The notes below the pieces were generated by a model that saw nothing but the letters and a program-made list of their open reading frames with translations, had not been told where the DNA came from and searched no databases. Made by a program: the position numbers and the translations under genes. DNA of 64,000 nt from assembly GCF_003663825.1 (NCBI RefSeq), contig NZ_RCCC01000001.1, positions 504,501 through 568,500 on the forward strand. The letters run 5' to 3'. This DNA comes from Acidovorax sp. 106. GTDB taxonomy: Bacteria; Pseudomonadota; Gammaproteobacteria; Burkholderiales; Burkholderiaceae_C. Position 1 is the first letter of the stretch. Every line of letters starts with the position of its first letter. Below, in pieces: positions 9,036 through 17,650 of this stretch.

Positions 9036-9512
9036 ATGAAAGGCGACGCACAAGTCATCGCGCACCTGCAGGCGCAACTGAAGAACGAACTCACGGCCAT
9101 CAACCAGTACTTCCTGCACTACCGCATGCTCAAGCACTGGGGCTTCGACAAGTTGGCCAAGAAGGAATACGAAGAGTCGATTGGCGAGATGAAGCATGCC
9201 GACTGGCTGATGGACCGCATCTTCATGCTGGACGGCCTGCCCAATCTGCAAGACCTGGCCAAGCTGCAAGTGGGTGAAGACGTGCCTGAGATCCTGGCCT
9301 GCGACCTGCGCGCAGAACAAGGCGCACAAGCCACCATCAAGGAAGGCATTGCCCACTGCGAAAGCGTGCGCGACTATGTCTCGCGCGACCTGCTGCAAAA
9401 GATCCTGGACGACACCGAAGAGCACATCGACTTTCTGGAAACCCAGATCGACCTGCTGGACAAAGTCGGTATCCAAAACTACCTGCAGTCGCAAATGGGC
9501 GACGCGGACTGA
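9036..9512 (+). CDS. bfr: Bacterioferritin
   Basis: Haem-binding iron-storage protein of 158 residues that forms a 24-subunit shell and mineralises iron. The di-iron ferroxidase ligands are present in the bacterioferritin pattern: Glu18, Glu51, His54 (EMKHAD), then Glu94, and Glu127 and His130 (EEHIDFLE). Met52 is the expected inter-subunit haem ligand. It is collinear with E. coli Bfr from the first residue (MKGD). The start at 9036 has AAGGAAGGGG upstream; an in-frame ATG further upstream (8949) would add non-family residues. Divergent from ahpC, and ends at a strong terminator. Confidence 0.96.
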   Translation: MKGDAQVIAHLQAQLKNELTAINQYFLHYRMLKHWGFDKLAKKEYEESIGEMKHADWLMDRIFMLDGLPNLQDLAKLQVGEDVPEILACDLRAEQGAQATIKEGIAHCESVRDYVSRDLLQKILDDTEEHIDFLETQIDLLDKVGIQNYLQSQMGDAD

Positions 9513-9560
9513 CCACCGCAAGGCGCGCACAGCGCGCCATGGCTGCTGCGCAGCAGCACG

Positions 9561-9590
9561 CTCAACGGGCCCCGGCCCGTTTTTTTTCGC
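9561..9590 (+). terminator. Rho-independent terminator of bfr
   Basis: AACGGGC pairs with GCCCGTT across a short C-rich loop, followed by eight T residues (9580-9587). Confidence 0.85.
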
Positions 9591-9653
9591 CCAGGCTTGG
9601 CCCACGCACCCGCCTTAGGTCGTTGCAATCTTGCGCCAACACAAGCAAATCTT

Positions 9654-9690
9654 TACAAAATGAATACGAATACTTCTCAATAAAAGTAGA
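9654..9690 (+). promoter_or_regulatory. Candidate Fur box/AT-rich promoter of the DUF3649-PepSY operon
   Basis: An AT-rich island in GC-rich DNA contains GAATACGAATACTTCTCAAT, a degenerate array of Fur hexamers with a recognisable TTCTCA half. It lies about 150 bases before the first operon gene. Weaker than the other Fur candidates here. Confidence 0.45.
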
Positions 9691-9836
9691 ATCGCGGCCC
9701 AGCAAGCCAGCATGACCGGAGCCAACCCGGTGAGCAGCCAGCCTTTGAATTGGTTCTAAGGACCACCCCAAACTGGAGCCCCTGCCATGCCGCGCCGCGC
9801 ACTCTGCACCCACCGTTTTGCCCCACGGGTGCAGCC

Positions 9837-10145
9837 ATGAAAACCGCCCGAGTCGATTGGCGGTACCGCCTCACCGTTGCCTCACGCACCCTGGCCGCTG
9901 CCGCCGGGGGCTATGCCGTGGCTGCGGCGTTTGCGGCTGCGCTGTCGCTGACCCTGGCACAGGCCATGCCCCGGGTGGACGCGGTGCTCACGGCCACCAT
10001 GCTGGCCTGGCTGGCCTATGCAGCAGCGGTGGCCTGGGTGTTTTATGCGCGCACCAGCTGGGGCGCCTGGCTGGGCACGCTGGCCCCGGCGGCCGTGATG
10101 GGCGCTGTGGCCATGGGGCCGCGCTGGCTGGGGGCGGCCGGATGA
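9837..10145 (+). CDS. DUF3649 family small membrane protein, iron-uptake operon
   Basis: Hydrophobic protein of 102 residues with about three membrane segments after a short basic N-terminus (MKTARVDWRYRLTVASRTLAA). Size, position and pattern match DUF3649 proteins, known as the first gene of DUF3649-PepSY-DUF3325 units next to siderophore receptors in Pseudomonas and Burkholderiales. No catalytic residues are evident. The stop overlaps the start of the PepSY gene (ATGA), so the two are translationally coupled; it may be an accessory subunit of that membrane protein. Function is unproven; the family call rests on context and overall pattern. Confidence 0.75.
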   Translation: MKTARVDWRYRLTVASRTLAAAAGGYAVAAAFAAALSLTLAQAMPRVDAVLTATMLAWLAYAAAVAWVFYARTSWGAWLGTLAPAAVMGAVAMGPRWLGAAG

Positions 10146-11923
10146 GCACGATGCCAACCCCCGAGAGCGCCCTGCCCGCAAGCGCTTCAGCCCCAACCAA
10201 GACCAAAGCCAAGACACCGAACGACCGCGAGGGCTTTCGCCAAGCCATGTCGTGGCTGCACACCTGGGCCGGGCTGGTGCTGGGCTGGCTGCTGTTTGCC
10301 ATCTTTCTCACAGGAACGTTGTCGTTCTTCCGAAACGAGCTGAACCTGTGGACGCACCCCGAGCTGCACGGGCTGCCTGCAACCGCCGCAGACACCGAGA
10401 CGAACACGGCAGAAAAAGCCCTGGCCGCCCTGCACCGCAAGGTGCCCGATGTGACCCAATGGATCATGCACCTGCCCGACGAGCGCGACCCGGCCGTGAA
10501 CGTGCTGTGGCGCGACACAGGCAATGGCCGCTTTGAAACCCTGCGCATGAACCCCCAAACGGGCGAGGCGGTGGACATCCGCCAGTCCATGGGGGGCGAC
10601 TTTTTCTACCGCTTTCACTTTGAGCTGCGCACCGCGCAAAAAGGCCGCTGGACGCTGGAAGGCCGCTGGGTGGTGGGTGTGGCCACGCTGCTCATGTTCA
10701 TCGCCCTGCTGACCGGGGTCGTCACGCACCGGCGCATCTTCAAGGACTTCTTCACCTTCCGCCCCACCAAAGGCGGCCAGCGGGCCTGGCTGGACGCGCA
10801 CAACGTCTCGGGCGTGCTGGTGCTGCCGTTTTACCTGATGATCACTTTCAGCGGGCTGATGATCTTCCACTCGCTGTACCTGCCCAGCGGCATCGCCACG
10901 GCATATGTCGGGGCCGATGGCAAGGTGGACTCGAACACCTACTTTGCCGACCTGCAGGGCGACAAGCCCGAGCGCCGGGCACGGCGCGACCCAGGGGCCA
11001 AGGTCGAGCCCCTGCCGCTGGTGCCCGTGGCCACCATCGTGGCCGCCGCACAAAAGCATTGGGAGGGCGGGCGCATTGGAGCCATCCAGGCGCGGCGCGA
11101 CACCAAGGGCAATCCGGTGGTGGAAGTCACCCGCCACGAGGGCGACCGCCTGCAATACCGCCCGCCCCGCCTGCTGTTTGATGCCACCACCGCGCAACCC
11201 ATTGCCGAGGCCAATCCCACCAGTGCTGGCATCACCACCTACGGCGTGCTGTATGGGCTGCACATGGCCCGCTTTGCGGGCACGGGCCTGCGCTGGACGC
11301 TGTTTGGCTTTGGCCTGCTGGGCAGTTTGATGATTGCCACCGGCATGGTGCTGTGGTCCGTCAAGCGCAGCGCGCAGGCCCAGCGCAAGAGCGCCGCCCA
11401 GACCACACCGCGCCTACCGCTGGGCGAGCGCTTGGTGGCCGGCCTGAACATTGCCACCCTGGCGGGCCTGCCGCTGGCCTGTGGCGTGTTCCTGGCCGCC
11501 AACCGGCTGCTGCCGCTGGCCCTGCCCGAGCGTGCCGACACCGAGCTGGCCTGCTTCTTTGCCACCTGGGCCCTGGCCTTGGTGTGGGGCCTGCTGTGCC
11601 CCCGGCGTGTGGGCTGGACCGTGGTGGTGGCCCTGGCCGCTGCGGTGTGGGCCTTGCTGCCCCTGCTCAATGCCTTGACCACATCCACCCACCTGGGCAT
11701 CACCTTGCCTGCGGGCGACTGGACCTGGGCGGGGCTGGACCTGGCCTTTTTGGCCACCGGCGCCGTGCTGGGCGCGGTAGCGTGGCACCTGCACCGCCGC
11801 CAGCCGACCAAGGCGTCTCCCACCCAACGGGCCGCCCGCACCTTCACGGCAGCACCCCAAGCCCCCGCACCGGCGGCGCATGCCCTGCCCAACGCGGCCT
11901 CAGAAATCACAGCAGGAACCTGA
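10142..11923 (+). CDS. PepSY-domain inner-membrane protein, putative ferric-siderophore reductase (PiuB-like)
   Basis: Inner-membrane protein of 593 residues. The first membrane segment (WLHTWAGLVLGWLLFAIFLTGTLSFF) carries the histidine-containing start typical of PepSY_TM proteins. A long periplasmic part holds the PepSY-type segment, followed by membrane segments with paired histidines (TGVVTHRRIFKDFF, WLDAHNVSGVLVLPFYLMITFSGLMIF), then further C-terminal segments beyond the basic PiuB length. Related proteins (FoxB, PiuB, FsrB) are implicated in reduction of ferric siderophores at the inner membrane, possibly with bound haem. Start set at ATG 10142, overlapping the upstream stop. Part of the operon at 9837-14574; reductase activity is inferred. 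Confidence 0.85.
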   Translation: MSTMPTPESALPASASAPTKTKAKTPNDREGFRQAMSWLHTWAGLVLGWLLFAIFLTGTLSFFRNELNLWTHPELHGLPATAADTETNTAEKALAALHRKVPDVTQWIMHLPDERDPAVNVLWRDTGNGRFETLRMNPQTGEAVDIRQSMGGDFFYRFHFELRTAQKGRWTLEGRWVVGVATLLMFIALLTGVVTHRRIFKDFFTFRPTKGGQRAWLDAHNVSGVLVLPFYLMITFSGLMIFHSLYLPSGIATAYVGADGKVDSNTYFADLQGDKPERRARRDPGAKVEPLPLVPVATIVAAAQKHWEGGRIGAIQARRDTKGNPVVEVTRHEGDRLQYRPPRLLFDATTAQPIAEANPTSAGITTYGVLYGLHMARFAGTGLRWTLFGFGLLGSLMIATGMVLWSVKRSAQAQRKSAAQTTPRLPLGERLVAGLNIATLAGLPLACGVFLAANRLLPLALPERADTELACFFATWALALVWGLLCPRRVGWTVVVALAAAVWALLPLLNALTTSTHLGITLPAGDWTWAGLDLAFLATGAVLGAVAWHLHRRQPTKASPTQRAARTFTAAPQAPAPAAHALPNAASEITAGT

Positions 11924-11927
11924 ACCC

Positions 11928-12260
11928 ATGTCTGCCTTCCTGTTTTGCTTTGCGGCCTGGCTGGCCATGGCCCTGGGCATGGACAAACACCACGAAGACG
12001 CGCTGGGCCAAGAGGCCACCGCCACACGCCTGCGTACGCTGCGCCGCGTGGGCTGGGTGATCTTGCTGGCCTCGTTGTGGCTGGCCACCCGCACGCCACC
12101 GGGCTTGCCAGCCTCCATCGGTGTCACGGTGTGGGCCGCAGCCCTGTCGGTGGCGGCCGTGGCGGCCACCGCCACCGTGACCTGGTTGCCCCAGCGTGCC
12201 CCCCCACTGGGCGCCACAGCGCTGGCGGCAGGGCTGCTGGCGTACTTCAGCGGGTTTTAG
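11928..12260 (+). CDS. DUF3325 family small membrane protein
   Basis: Protein of 110 residues with about three membrane segments. The N-terminal pattern MSAFLFCFAAWLAMALGMDKHHEDALG, here with HH in a short loop, is characteristic of DUF3325, the third member of the DUF3649-PepSY-DUF3325 unit. It starts four bases after the PepSY gene. The conserved histidines beside the membrane could bind haem or metal, but this is speculation. No known biochemical function. Confidence 0.8.
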   Translation: MSAFLFCFAAWLAMALGMDKHHEDALGQEATATRLRTLRRVGWVILLASLWLATRTPPGLPASIGVTVWAAALSVAAVAATATVTWLPQRAPPLGATALAAGLLAYFSGF

Positions 12261-12384
12261 CGTCCCTGCGGCATCAGCAGCCGCTGGCATTCCCCCATTC
12301 CCAGCAGCGTCACTGGCGCAGGCCGCCGCCTGCGCGGCTGTGCTGCACCCCTGTGATTCATCCACTCTCCGTCAGGAATCTCGT

Positions 12385-14574
12385 ATGCGTTCATCCTCCC
12401 TGTCGCCCGCAATGCGGCACACCGCGCCCTTGGCCCACACCCTCAGCCCACTGGCATCCGCCGTGCTGCTGCTGGCCTGCGGCACCGCACTGGCCCAAAG
12501 CACCCCAGCCGACAGCGCCGCACCCAAAGCACTGGGTGAAGTCACCATCAAAGCCGCGCCGCAAGACGACACCTACGCCCCCACGGCCACCTCCACCGCC
12601 ACCAAAGGCAGCGCCCCCTTGCGCGATGTGCCACAGGCCGTGAACGTGGTGCCTGCCCAGTTGCTGCGCGACCAGGGTGCCCGCTCGATGGAAGACGCGC
12701 TGCGCAACGTTCCCAGTGTGGCCATGAGCCACGGCGATGGTCAGCGCGACCAGGTGGTGATTCGCGGCTTCACCGCCATTGCCGACCAGTTTGTGGACGG
12801 GGTGCGCGACGACGCGCTGTACTTCCGCGACCTGGCCGACATCGAGCGCATCGAAGTGCTCAAGGGCCCGGCCGCCGTGCTGTATGGGCGCGGGTCTTCG
12901 GGCGGCCTCATCAACCGCGTCACCAAAAAGCCGCAGTTTGGCGAGACCTCTGGCGAAGCCTCGGTGGGCGTGGGCAGTTTTGACTATCGCCGCGCCACGG
13001 CCGACCTGAACGTGGGCATCAGCGATGCGGCGGCCTTTCGCCTCAATGCCGCCGTGGAAGACTCTGGCAGCTACCGCGACCAGCAGTTTGTGAAGCGCCA
13101 CAACTTTGCCCCATCGCTGGCCCTCAAGCTCGCGCCGCAAACCGATTTGCTGCTGCAATACACCCACGCCCGCGACAAGCGCCTGACGGACTTCGGCATC
13201 CCGGCGCTGAACGGGCGCCCGGTCAACGTGGCGGCCAGCACCTACTACGGCTCCAGCAACGCCGCGCAGGACGACACCACCACCAGCGCCATGCAGTCGT
13301 TCACCGCCACGCTCAACCACCGCTTTAACGACGACTGGTCGGTGCGCAATGTGACCCGTGCCTACGACTACAGCCTGGACCGCTATAACACCCTGCCCGG
13401 TGGCACCACCGACCCCGTCGCCATGACCGTGGGCCGCACCCGAGCCTTCATCCTGCGCGACGAGAAGGGTGTGTTCAACCAGACCGATGTGACCTGGCGC
13501 AACCAGCTCGGCGGGCTCAAGCAAGAGTGGCTGATGGGCATGGAGCTGGGCCAGCAAAAGAAGCGCTCGGAATCCGTCTCGGGCGGGGCCGACCGGGTGT
13601 CCATCCTCAACCCCAGTGGCGCAGCCCCAGTCATCCCGGCGGCCAACTTCAACGCCGACAGCGCCATCCCCAGCCACACCACGCAGGACACCGCCGCGCT
13701 GTATTGGCAGGACCAGATCACCCTGGCCCCCCAGTGGAAGGCCCTGGTGGGTGCACGCTACGACGTGTACGGGCAAGAGACGCGTTTTGACCGCAAGCTC
13801 GCCACGCTCTCGCGCACCGACAAAAAGCTCAGCCCCCGCGCCGGTCTGGTGTGGCAGCCCAGCGATACCGTCTCGTACTACGTGTCGTACAGCAAGTCGT
13901 TCCAGCCCTCGGCCGAGGCCTTTGCCCTGGCCACCAACATCACGGCGGCCGAGCCAGAAATCACCCAGAACAAAGAAATTGGCGTGAAGCTGGACCTGCT
14001 CGATGGCAAGCTGAACCTGACGGGCGCCCTGTTCAACCTGGAGCGCACCAACATCAAGAACACCGACCCCGCCAACCCATCGCGCCAGATCAACGTGGGC
14101 ACGCAGCGCACCAATGGCTTTGAGCTGACCGCCAACGGCCGCCTGCCTGGCCGCTGGGATGTGAGCGCGGGCTACGCCTACCTGGACGGCCGCATGACCA
14201 AGTCGCTGGCCACCACCACCTCGTCGCAGCTGCCCACCGCCGCCGTGCCAGCGCTGGGCAAGGTACCCGCCCTCACGCCCCGCAACAGCGCCTTTGCCTG
14301 GGTGATGAAAGACCTGGGCCAGGGCCTGCGCCTGGGCGGCGGTGTGAACCATGTGGGTGAACGCTTCACCTCGCTCACCAACCTGGTCACCCTGCCCGCC
14401 TACACCACGGTGGATGCGGCCCTGCAGTACACGCTGGGCCAATGGGACCTGGACGTGAACGTGAAGAACCTGGCCAACCGCAAGTACTACGTATCGAGCC
14501 ACGGCAGCAACGACAACCTGATCCTGCCGGGCTCGCCCCGCGCCCTGCAGGTCACGCTGCGCACGCACTTCTAA
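12385..14574 (+). CDS. TonB-dependent siderophore receptor (Fiu-like)
   Basis: Outer-membrane receptor of 729 residues. Signal peptide with ...LLLACGTALAQ, then a plug domain (RDVPQAVNVVPAQLLRDQGA, VIRGFTAIADQFVDGVRDD, IERIEVLKGPAAVLYGRGSS) of the TonB-siderophore type, closest by recognition to Fiu-like receptors for monomeric catecholates. The barrel ends LRTHF with the terminal aromatic residue. The start is placed at ATG 12385, which alone gives a signal peptide; AGGAATC lies upstream. It follows DUF3325 by 124 bases and completes the four-gene uptake unit. Ligand inferred. Confidence 0.88.
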   Translation: MRSSSLSPAMRHTAPLAHTLSPLASAVLLLACGTALAQSTPADSAAPKALGEVTIKAAPQDDTYAPTATSTATKGSAPLRDVPQAVNVVPAQLLRDQGARSMEDALRNVPSVAMSHGDGQRDQVVIRGFTAIADQFVDGVRDDALYFRDLADIERIEVLKGPAAVLYGRGSSGGLINRVTKKPQFGETSGEASVGVGSFDYRRATADLNVGISDAAAFRLNAAVEDSGSYRDQQFVKRHNFAPSLALKLAPQTDLLLQYTHARDKRLTDFGIPALNGRPVNVAASTYYGSSNAAQDDTTTSAMQSFTATLNHRFNDDWSVRNVTRAYDYSLDRYNTLPGGTTDPVAMTVGRTRAFILRDEKGVFNQTDVTWRNQLGGLKQEWLMGMELGQQKKRSESVSGGADRVSILNPSGAAPVIPAANFNADSAIPSHTTQDTAALYWQDQITLAPQWKALVGARYDVYGQETRFDRKLATLSRTDKKLSPRAGLVWQPSDTVSYYVSYSKSFQPSAEAFALATNITAAEPEITQNKEIGVKLDLLDGKLNLTGALFNLERTNIKNTDPANPSRQINVGTQRTNGFELTANGRLPGRWDVSAGYAYLDGRMTKSLATTTSSQLPTAAVPALGKVPALTPRNSAFAWVMKDLGQGLRLGGGVNHVGERFTSLTNLVTLPAYTTVDAALQYTLGQWDLDVNVKNLANRKYYVSSHGSNDNLILPGSPRALQVTLRTHF

Positions 14575-14636
14575 CCACCGCGCGCAAACCGGCGTGCGCA
14601 TCGCTCGCGCACGCCATTTCAAGCGAAACAGGCCTC

Positions 14637-14683
14637 CAGCGCTTTACCAATAAGCGCAAGCAGCTACAAATTCAATAGCAAAT
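14637..14683 (+). repeat. Two-hairpin interspersed repeat, copy 2
   Basis: AGCGCTTTACCAATAAGCGC followed by AGCAGCTACAAATTCAATAGCAAA. It lies between two receptor genes, directly before the ribosome-binding site of the second. Confidence 0.8.
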
Positions 14684-14710
14684 TTTCAAACACCGAGGAG
14701 GAGAAGCACC

Positions 14711-16831
14711 ATGCGCATGCACCCACTGGCCCTTGCGGTCTCGCTGCTGGCCACCATGGCCACGGCCCAGCAAACCCAGGCACAGACCACCACCGCACTG
14801 CCCGAGGTGAAGGTGACCGACGGTGCCGACAGCGCTGCCACCGAAGGCTCGGGCCAGTACACCGCCCGCGAGGTGAGCGTGGGCAAGCTGGTGCAGTCGC
14901 CGCGCGAAACGCCGCAGTCGATCAGCGTCATCACGCGCCAGCGGCTCGATGACCTGAACATCACCAAACTCGAAGATGCCGTCAAGCAGACCACCGGCGT
15001 GAGCGTGACACGGCTGGACGGCGCGGGCAACTACAACACCATCCAGGCCCGTGGGTTCGACATCGGCGCCATCCAGCTCGACGGCATTGCCATCCCGCAG
15101 GGCGCCAACTTTGCGACCGCGCTGGACACCGCCATCTACGACCGCATCGAAGTGCTGCGCGGCCCATCGGGCCTGCTGCAAGGCGCGAGCGAACCGGGCG
15201 GCACCATCAACCTGGTGCGCAAGCGTACACGCAGCCAGCTGGGCCTGTCTGCCAATCTGTCCGCAGGCTCGTGGGACATGCGCCGCGCTGATGTGGACAT
15301 CACAGGGGCGCTCAACGCCTCAGGCAGCCTGCGCGGGCGGCTGGTGGTGGTCTCTGATGAGCGCAACAGCTTTGTGGACACGCTGTCCAACAACAAACAA
15401 GCGGGCTACGGCACGGTGGAGCTGGACATCAACGCGGCCACCACGCTGTCGGTGGGCCACACCCGCCAGCGCGTGCGCGCTACCATCGACCAGGGCCTGC
15501 CCGCCTATGCCGACGGCCGCCTGCTCGACGTGCCCCGCTCCACCTTTGCCGGGCTGGCACGCAACCTGCAAAACCTGGACACCACCGACACCTTTGCCGA
15601 GCTGGAACACCGCCTAACCAACGGTGGGCTGGTGAAGCTGGCGGCACGCCAGGTGCAGCGCGATTCGTTCTACAGCGCTGCACGCGCCAACTCGGCCGTG
15701 GCCGCCAATGGCAACTATCAGGTGCAGACGGTGGACTACCTGCAAGACAACACCGACCGCAACTACGACGCCTACCTGACAACCCCCATACAGTGGATGG
15801 GCCGCACCCACCGCGTGCTGCTGGGCGCCAGCCACAGCCAGAACAACAGCCTGGGTGGCAACTATGTGTATGGCCCCACGTCCACCGCCAACATCTTTGC
15901 ACCCAACTACACCGCCCCCTACCCCGTGCTGACGCTGCCCGGGTATGACAGCGACACCCGCCGCACCGAGAACGCGATGTACGGCCAGGCCCAGCTGAGC
16001 CTGACCGACCGCGCACGCCTGCTGGTGGGCGGGCGCCTGTCGTGGGCCAAGGTAGAGACCGAGCGCCTGAGCGACGGCAAGATCACCTCCACCGCCAACC
16101 CGGGGCGGCAGTTCATCCCGTCCGTGGCGGCACTGTATGACTTGAACGCACAGACCACGGCCTACGCCAGCTATGCCGAGACGATGGTGGTGCAGTCGGC
16201 GCTGACGTCTGCCGGCAGCCTGCTGCCCCCGCGCACCGGCTCGCAGGTCGAGCTGGGGGTGAAGGGCGAATTCCTGAACAAGCGCCTGCAGGCCCATGCC
16301 GCGGTGTTCCGCATCCTTGACAGCGACCGTGCCATTGCCGACCCGGTGGTGACCACCGCGTCCATCCCGGGCGGCAAGGTACGCAGCCAGGGCCTGGAGA
16401 TGGAAGTGAGCGGCCAGGTGGCGCCCGGCTGGGATGTGCTGGCGGGCTACGCCTACACGGCCACCAAGTACCTGCAGGCACCCGCTGCGCAGCAAGGCCA
16501 GGTGTTCAGCCCTGTCACCCCACGCCACAGCCTGAACCTGTCCACCCGCTACGCCTTGCGCAGCCCCGGCTTGCAGGGCTGGAGTGTGGGCGGTGGCGTG
16601 TCGTATCGCAGCGAGTTCTACGCACAAAGTGGCGCGCTGCGGCTGGTGTCGGGCGACTATGCGTTGCTCAACGCCCAGGTGGCCTACCAGATCAATGACC
16701 GCGTGGGCGTGAGCCTGACGGTGGACAACCTGCTGGACAAGACGTACTACGAAAAAGTAGGCAGCTTGGGCCGCCAGAACTTCTATGGGGAGCCCCGCCG
16801 CATCACCGTGGCACTGAAGGCCCGGTACTAG
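14711..16831 (+). CDS. TonB-dependent siderophore receptor (FhuE/FpvA type)
   Basis: Outer-membrane receptor of 706 residues with signal peptide (LALAVSLLATMATAQQ). The short segment before the plug and the plug itself (SPRETPQSISVITRQRLDD, LEDAVKQTTGVSVTRLD, YDRIEVLRGPSGLLQGASEP, GGTINLVRKR) match the FhuE/FpvA/FoxA branch that takes up hydroxamate or mixed siderophores. The barrel ends VALKARY. Start at 14711 is supported by GGAGGAGAAG. It is the last gene before the integron-like interruption and may be co-transcribed with the Fiu-like receptor upstream. Confidence 0.88.
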   Translation: MRMHPLALAVSLLATMATAQQTQAQTTTALPEVKVTDGADSAATEGSGQYTAREVSVGKLVQSPRETPQSISVITRQRLDDLNITKLEDAVKQTTGVSVTRLDGAGNYNTIQARGFDIGAIQLDGIAIPQGANFATALDTAIYDRIEVLRGPSGLLQGASEPGGTINLVRKRTRSQLGLSANLSAGSWDMRRADVDITGALNASGSLRGRLVVVSDERNSFVDTLSNNKQAGYGTVELDINAATTLSVGHTRQRVRATIDQGLPAYADGRLLDVPRSTFAGLARNLQNLDTTDTFAELEHRLTNGGLVKLAARQVQRDSFYSAARANSAVAANGNYQVQTVDYLQDNTDRNYDAYLTTPIQWMGRTHRVLLGASHSQNNSLGGNYVYGPTSTANIFAPNYTAPYPVLTLPGYDSDTRRTENAMYGQAQLSLTDRARLLVGGRLSWAKVETERLSDGKITSTANPGRQFIPSVAALYDLNAQTTAYASYAETMVVQSALTSAGSLLPPRTGSQVELGVKGEFLNKRLQAHAAVFRILDSDRAIADPVVTTASIPGGKVRSQGLEMEVSGQVAPGWDVLAGYAYTATKYLQAPAAQQGQVFSPVTPRHSLNLSTRYALRSPGLQGWSVGGGVSYRSEFYAQSGALRLVSGDYALLNAQVAYQINDRVGVSLTVDNLLDKTYYEKVGSLGRQNFYGEPRRITVALKARY

Positions 16832-16998
16832 AACCCGACCCCACGCACGGGCAGAGCGCGACGCCTCGGCCGTGAACGGCCGCTATACGGATGAGGTGAG
16901 AGGCTGGATTGGGCCCTGAGCTGTCGGTCAGTGCACAGCCACAAAGCCGTCGTTCGACGATGAACGACTCCATGGCGTGGCACAGCCCCATGCGCAAA

Positions 16999-17082
16999 GC
17001 TATAGTGTTCGGAACGAATTCGCTCACGGACCAAATCCAGCAACCGTGTGGCGCGCAACACAGGAGGGGTGGCGGGTTTCAT
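16999..17082 (-). pseudogene. Integron integrase (intI) 5' remnant, 28 codons
   Basis: On the minus strand from ATG 17082 the translation contains ATRLLDLVRERIRSEHYS, which aligns without gaps to the start of integron integrases (LLDQ.RERIRY.HYS in IntI proteins). Similarity stops abruptly after HYS; the expected TEQAYV...WI/V continuation and the whole catalytic tyrosine-recombinase domain are missing in all three frames. The gene is therefore a truncated remnant. Its direction, away from two cassette-like genes, is the normal integron arrangement. Call rests on recognition of the N-terminal motif only, so a chance match over 28 codons cannot be fully excluded. Confidence 0.65.
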
Positions 17083-17215
17083 GGCTGAATTTAGCAGTGC
17101 TTTTTCATGCAGCACACGTGCCACAAAGCTAGGCTACAAGCCCCTTGCGGCGTTTTCTGCGTGCCAGTTTAGAACGCAAGCGTCATATATGGCCTGCGGC
17201 TTGGTGCGGTCTACA

Positions 17216-17230
17216 CTACGTTAAAGCTCA
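17216..17230 (+). other. Candidate integron insertion point (attI/cassette junction)
   Basis: GTTAAAGC at 17220-17227 fits the G^TTRRRY junction, with the cassette beginning at 17221. The first cassette gene starts 13 bases later, as is usual. Its exact reverse complement GCTTTAAC recurs at 17614-17621, at the end of that gene, as the R'' box of the same cassette should. Confidence 0.6.
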
Positions 17231-17233
17231 GCC

Positions 17234-17620
17234 ATGCTCACTTGGGACCTCGAAGATTGGATCACGGACGTGGGCGCCGACCTCGTCGAAAAGCGCTGCG
17301 CCAACGCATCGAATTTCACGACCATGGAGTCCGCCGTGTACGAGATTTGGCTGCTCGATACAGAGGCACGCAACGGTGGGGTCTCGCAGTACTTTTGCAA
17401 TCATGGGCTTCAGCAATGGGCCGCTTGCCAAACTGCGGCCGTTGCAGTCGGCCTGAGTTCGTTTCATGCGTTTTCCGATGCGCTGAACGCCATCATTGGC
17501 ACAGCGCAAGACCCGTACGAAGTGATCCGAGCGCAAGGTGATCCGGCAGAGGATCTTTGGTATTCCTATCAGTCGGCTGTGGTCCAAGAGTTGAGGGGGC
17601 TATACCCAAATGCGCTTTAA
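17234..17620 (+). CDS. DUF4375 (DMP19-type) cassette protein
   Basis: Acidic protein of 128 residues. The segment AVYEIWLLDTEARNGGVSQYFCNHG is the hallmark of DUF4375/DMP19 proteins (a WLLxxEVxNGGxxQYFxN pattern). Such genes are frequent integron cassette passengers, and the fold is otherwise linked to DNA-mimic proteins; the role here is unknown. The coding sequence starts 13 bases after a G^TT junction and its stop codon lies inside an attC-like R'' box, so the gene fills a cassette exactly. Base composition is lower in GC than neighbouring chromosomal genes. Confidence 0.75.
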   Translation: MLTWDLEDWITDVGADLVEKRCANASNFTTMESAVYEIWLLDTEARNGGVSQYFCNHGLQQWAACQTAAVAVGLSSFHAFSDALNAIIGTAQDPYEVIRAQGDPAEDLWYSYQSAVVQELRGLYPNAL

Positions 17621-17650
17621 CCTTTTGGTCAAGCGGACCTGCGCCATCCC
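17614..17650 (+). other. 5' half of an attC site (incomplete)
   Basis: GCTTTAAC (R'') followed by TCAAGCGGACC (L''-like) and TGCGCC resembles the left arm of common attC sites. The right arm is not intact: barstar begins at 17651. A weak continuation exists inside barstar (TCCGC at 17661 and ATTAAAG at 17681), but the junction base would be A instead of G. Most simply, the right arm was deleted or has decayed. Confidence 0.5.

Larger units (their letters stand above)
16832..17233. other. Lower-GC stretch with integrase remnant and candidate attI zone
   Basis: No complete gene. A hairpin CGGCCG-TGAA-CGGCCG lies at 16867-16882 after the receptor gene, without a T run. Positions 16999-17082 hold the integrase remnant, and 17083-17220 would correspond to the promoter/attI zone of an integron. 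Base composition is clearly less GC-rich than the receptor genes on either side. Confidence 0.6.

Noticed and set aside
12391-14622. 743-residue minus-strand frame opposite the Fiu-like receptor
   Set aside because: Shadow frame from GC-rich codon bias; composition is typical of antisense translation and no domain is seen.
16803-17027. 74-residue minus-strand frame near the integrase remnant
   Set aside because: It begins within the remnant in another frame and shows no integrase-like sequence; probably random after the truncation.
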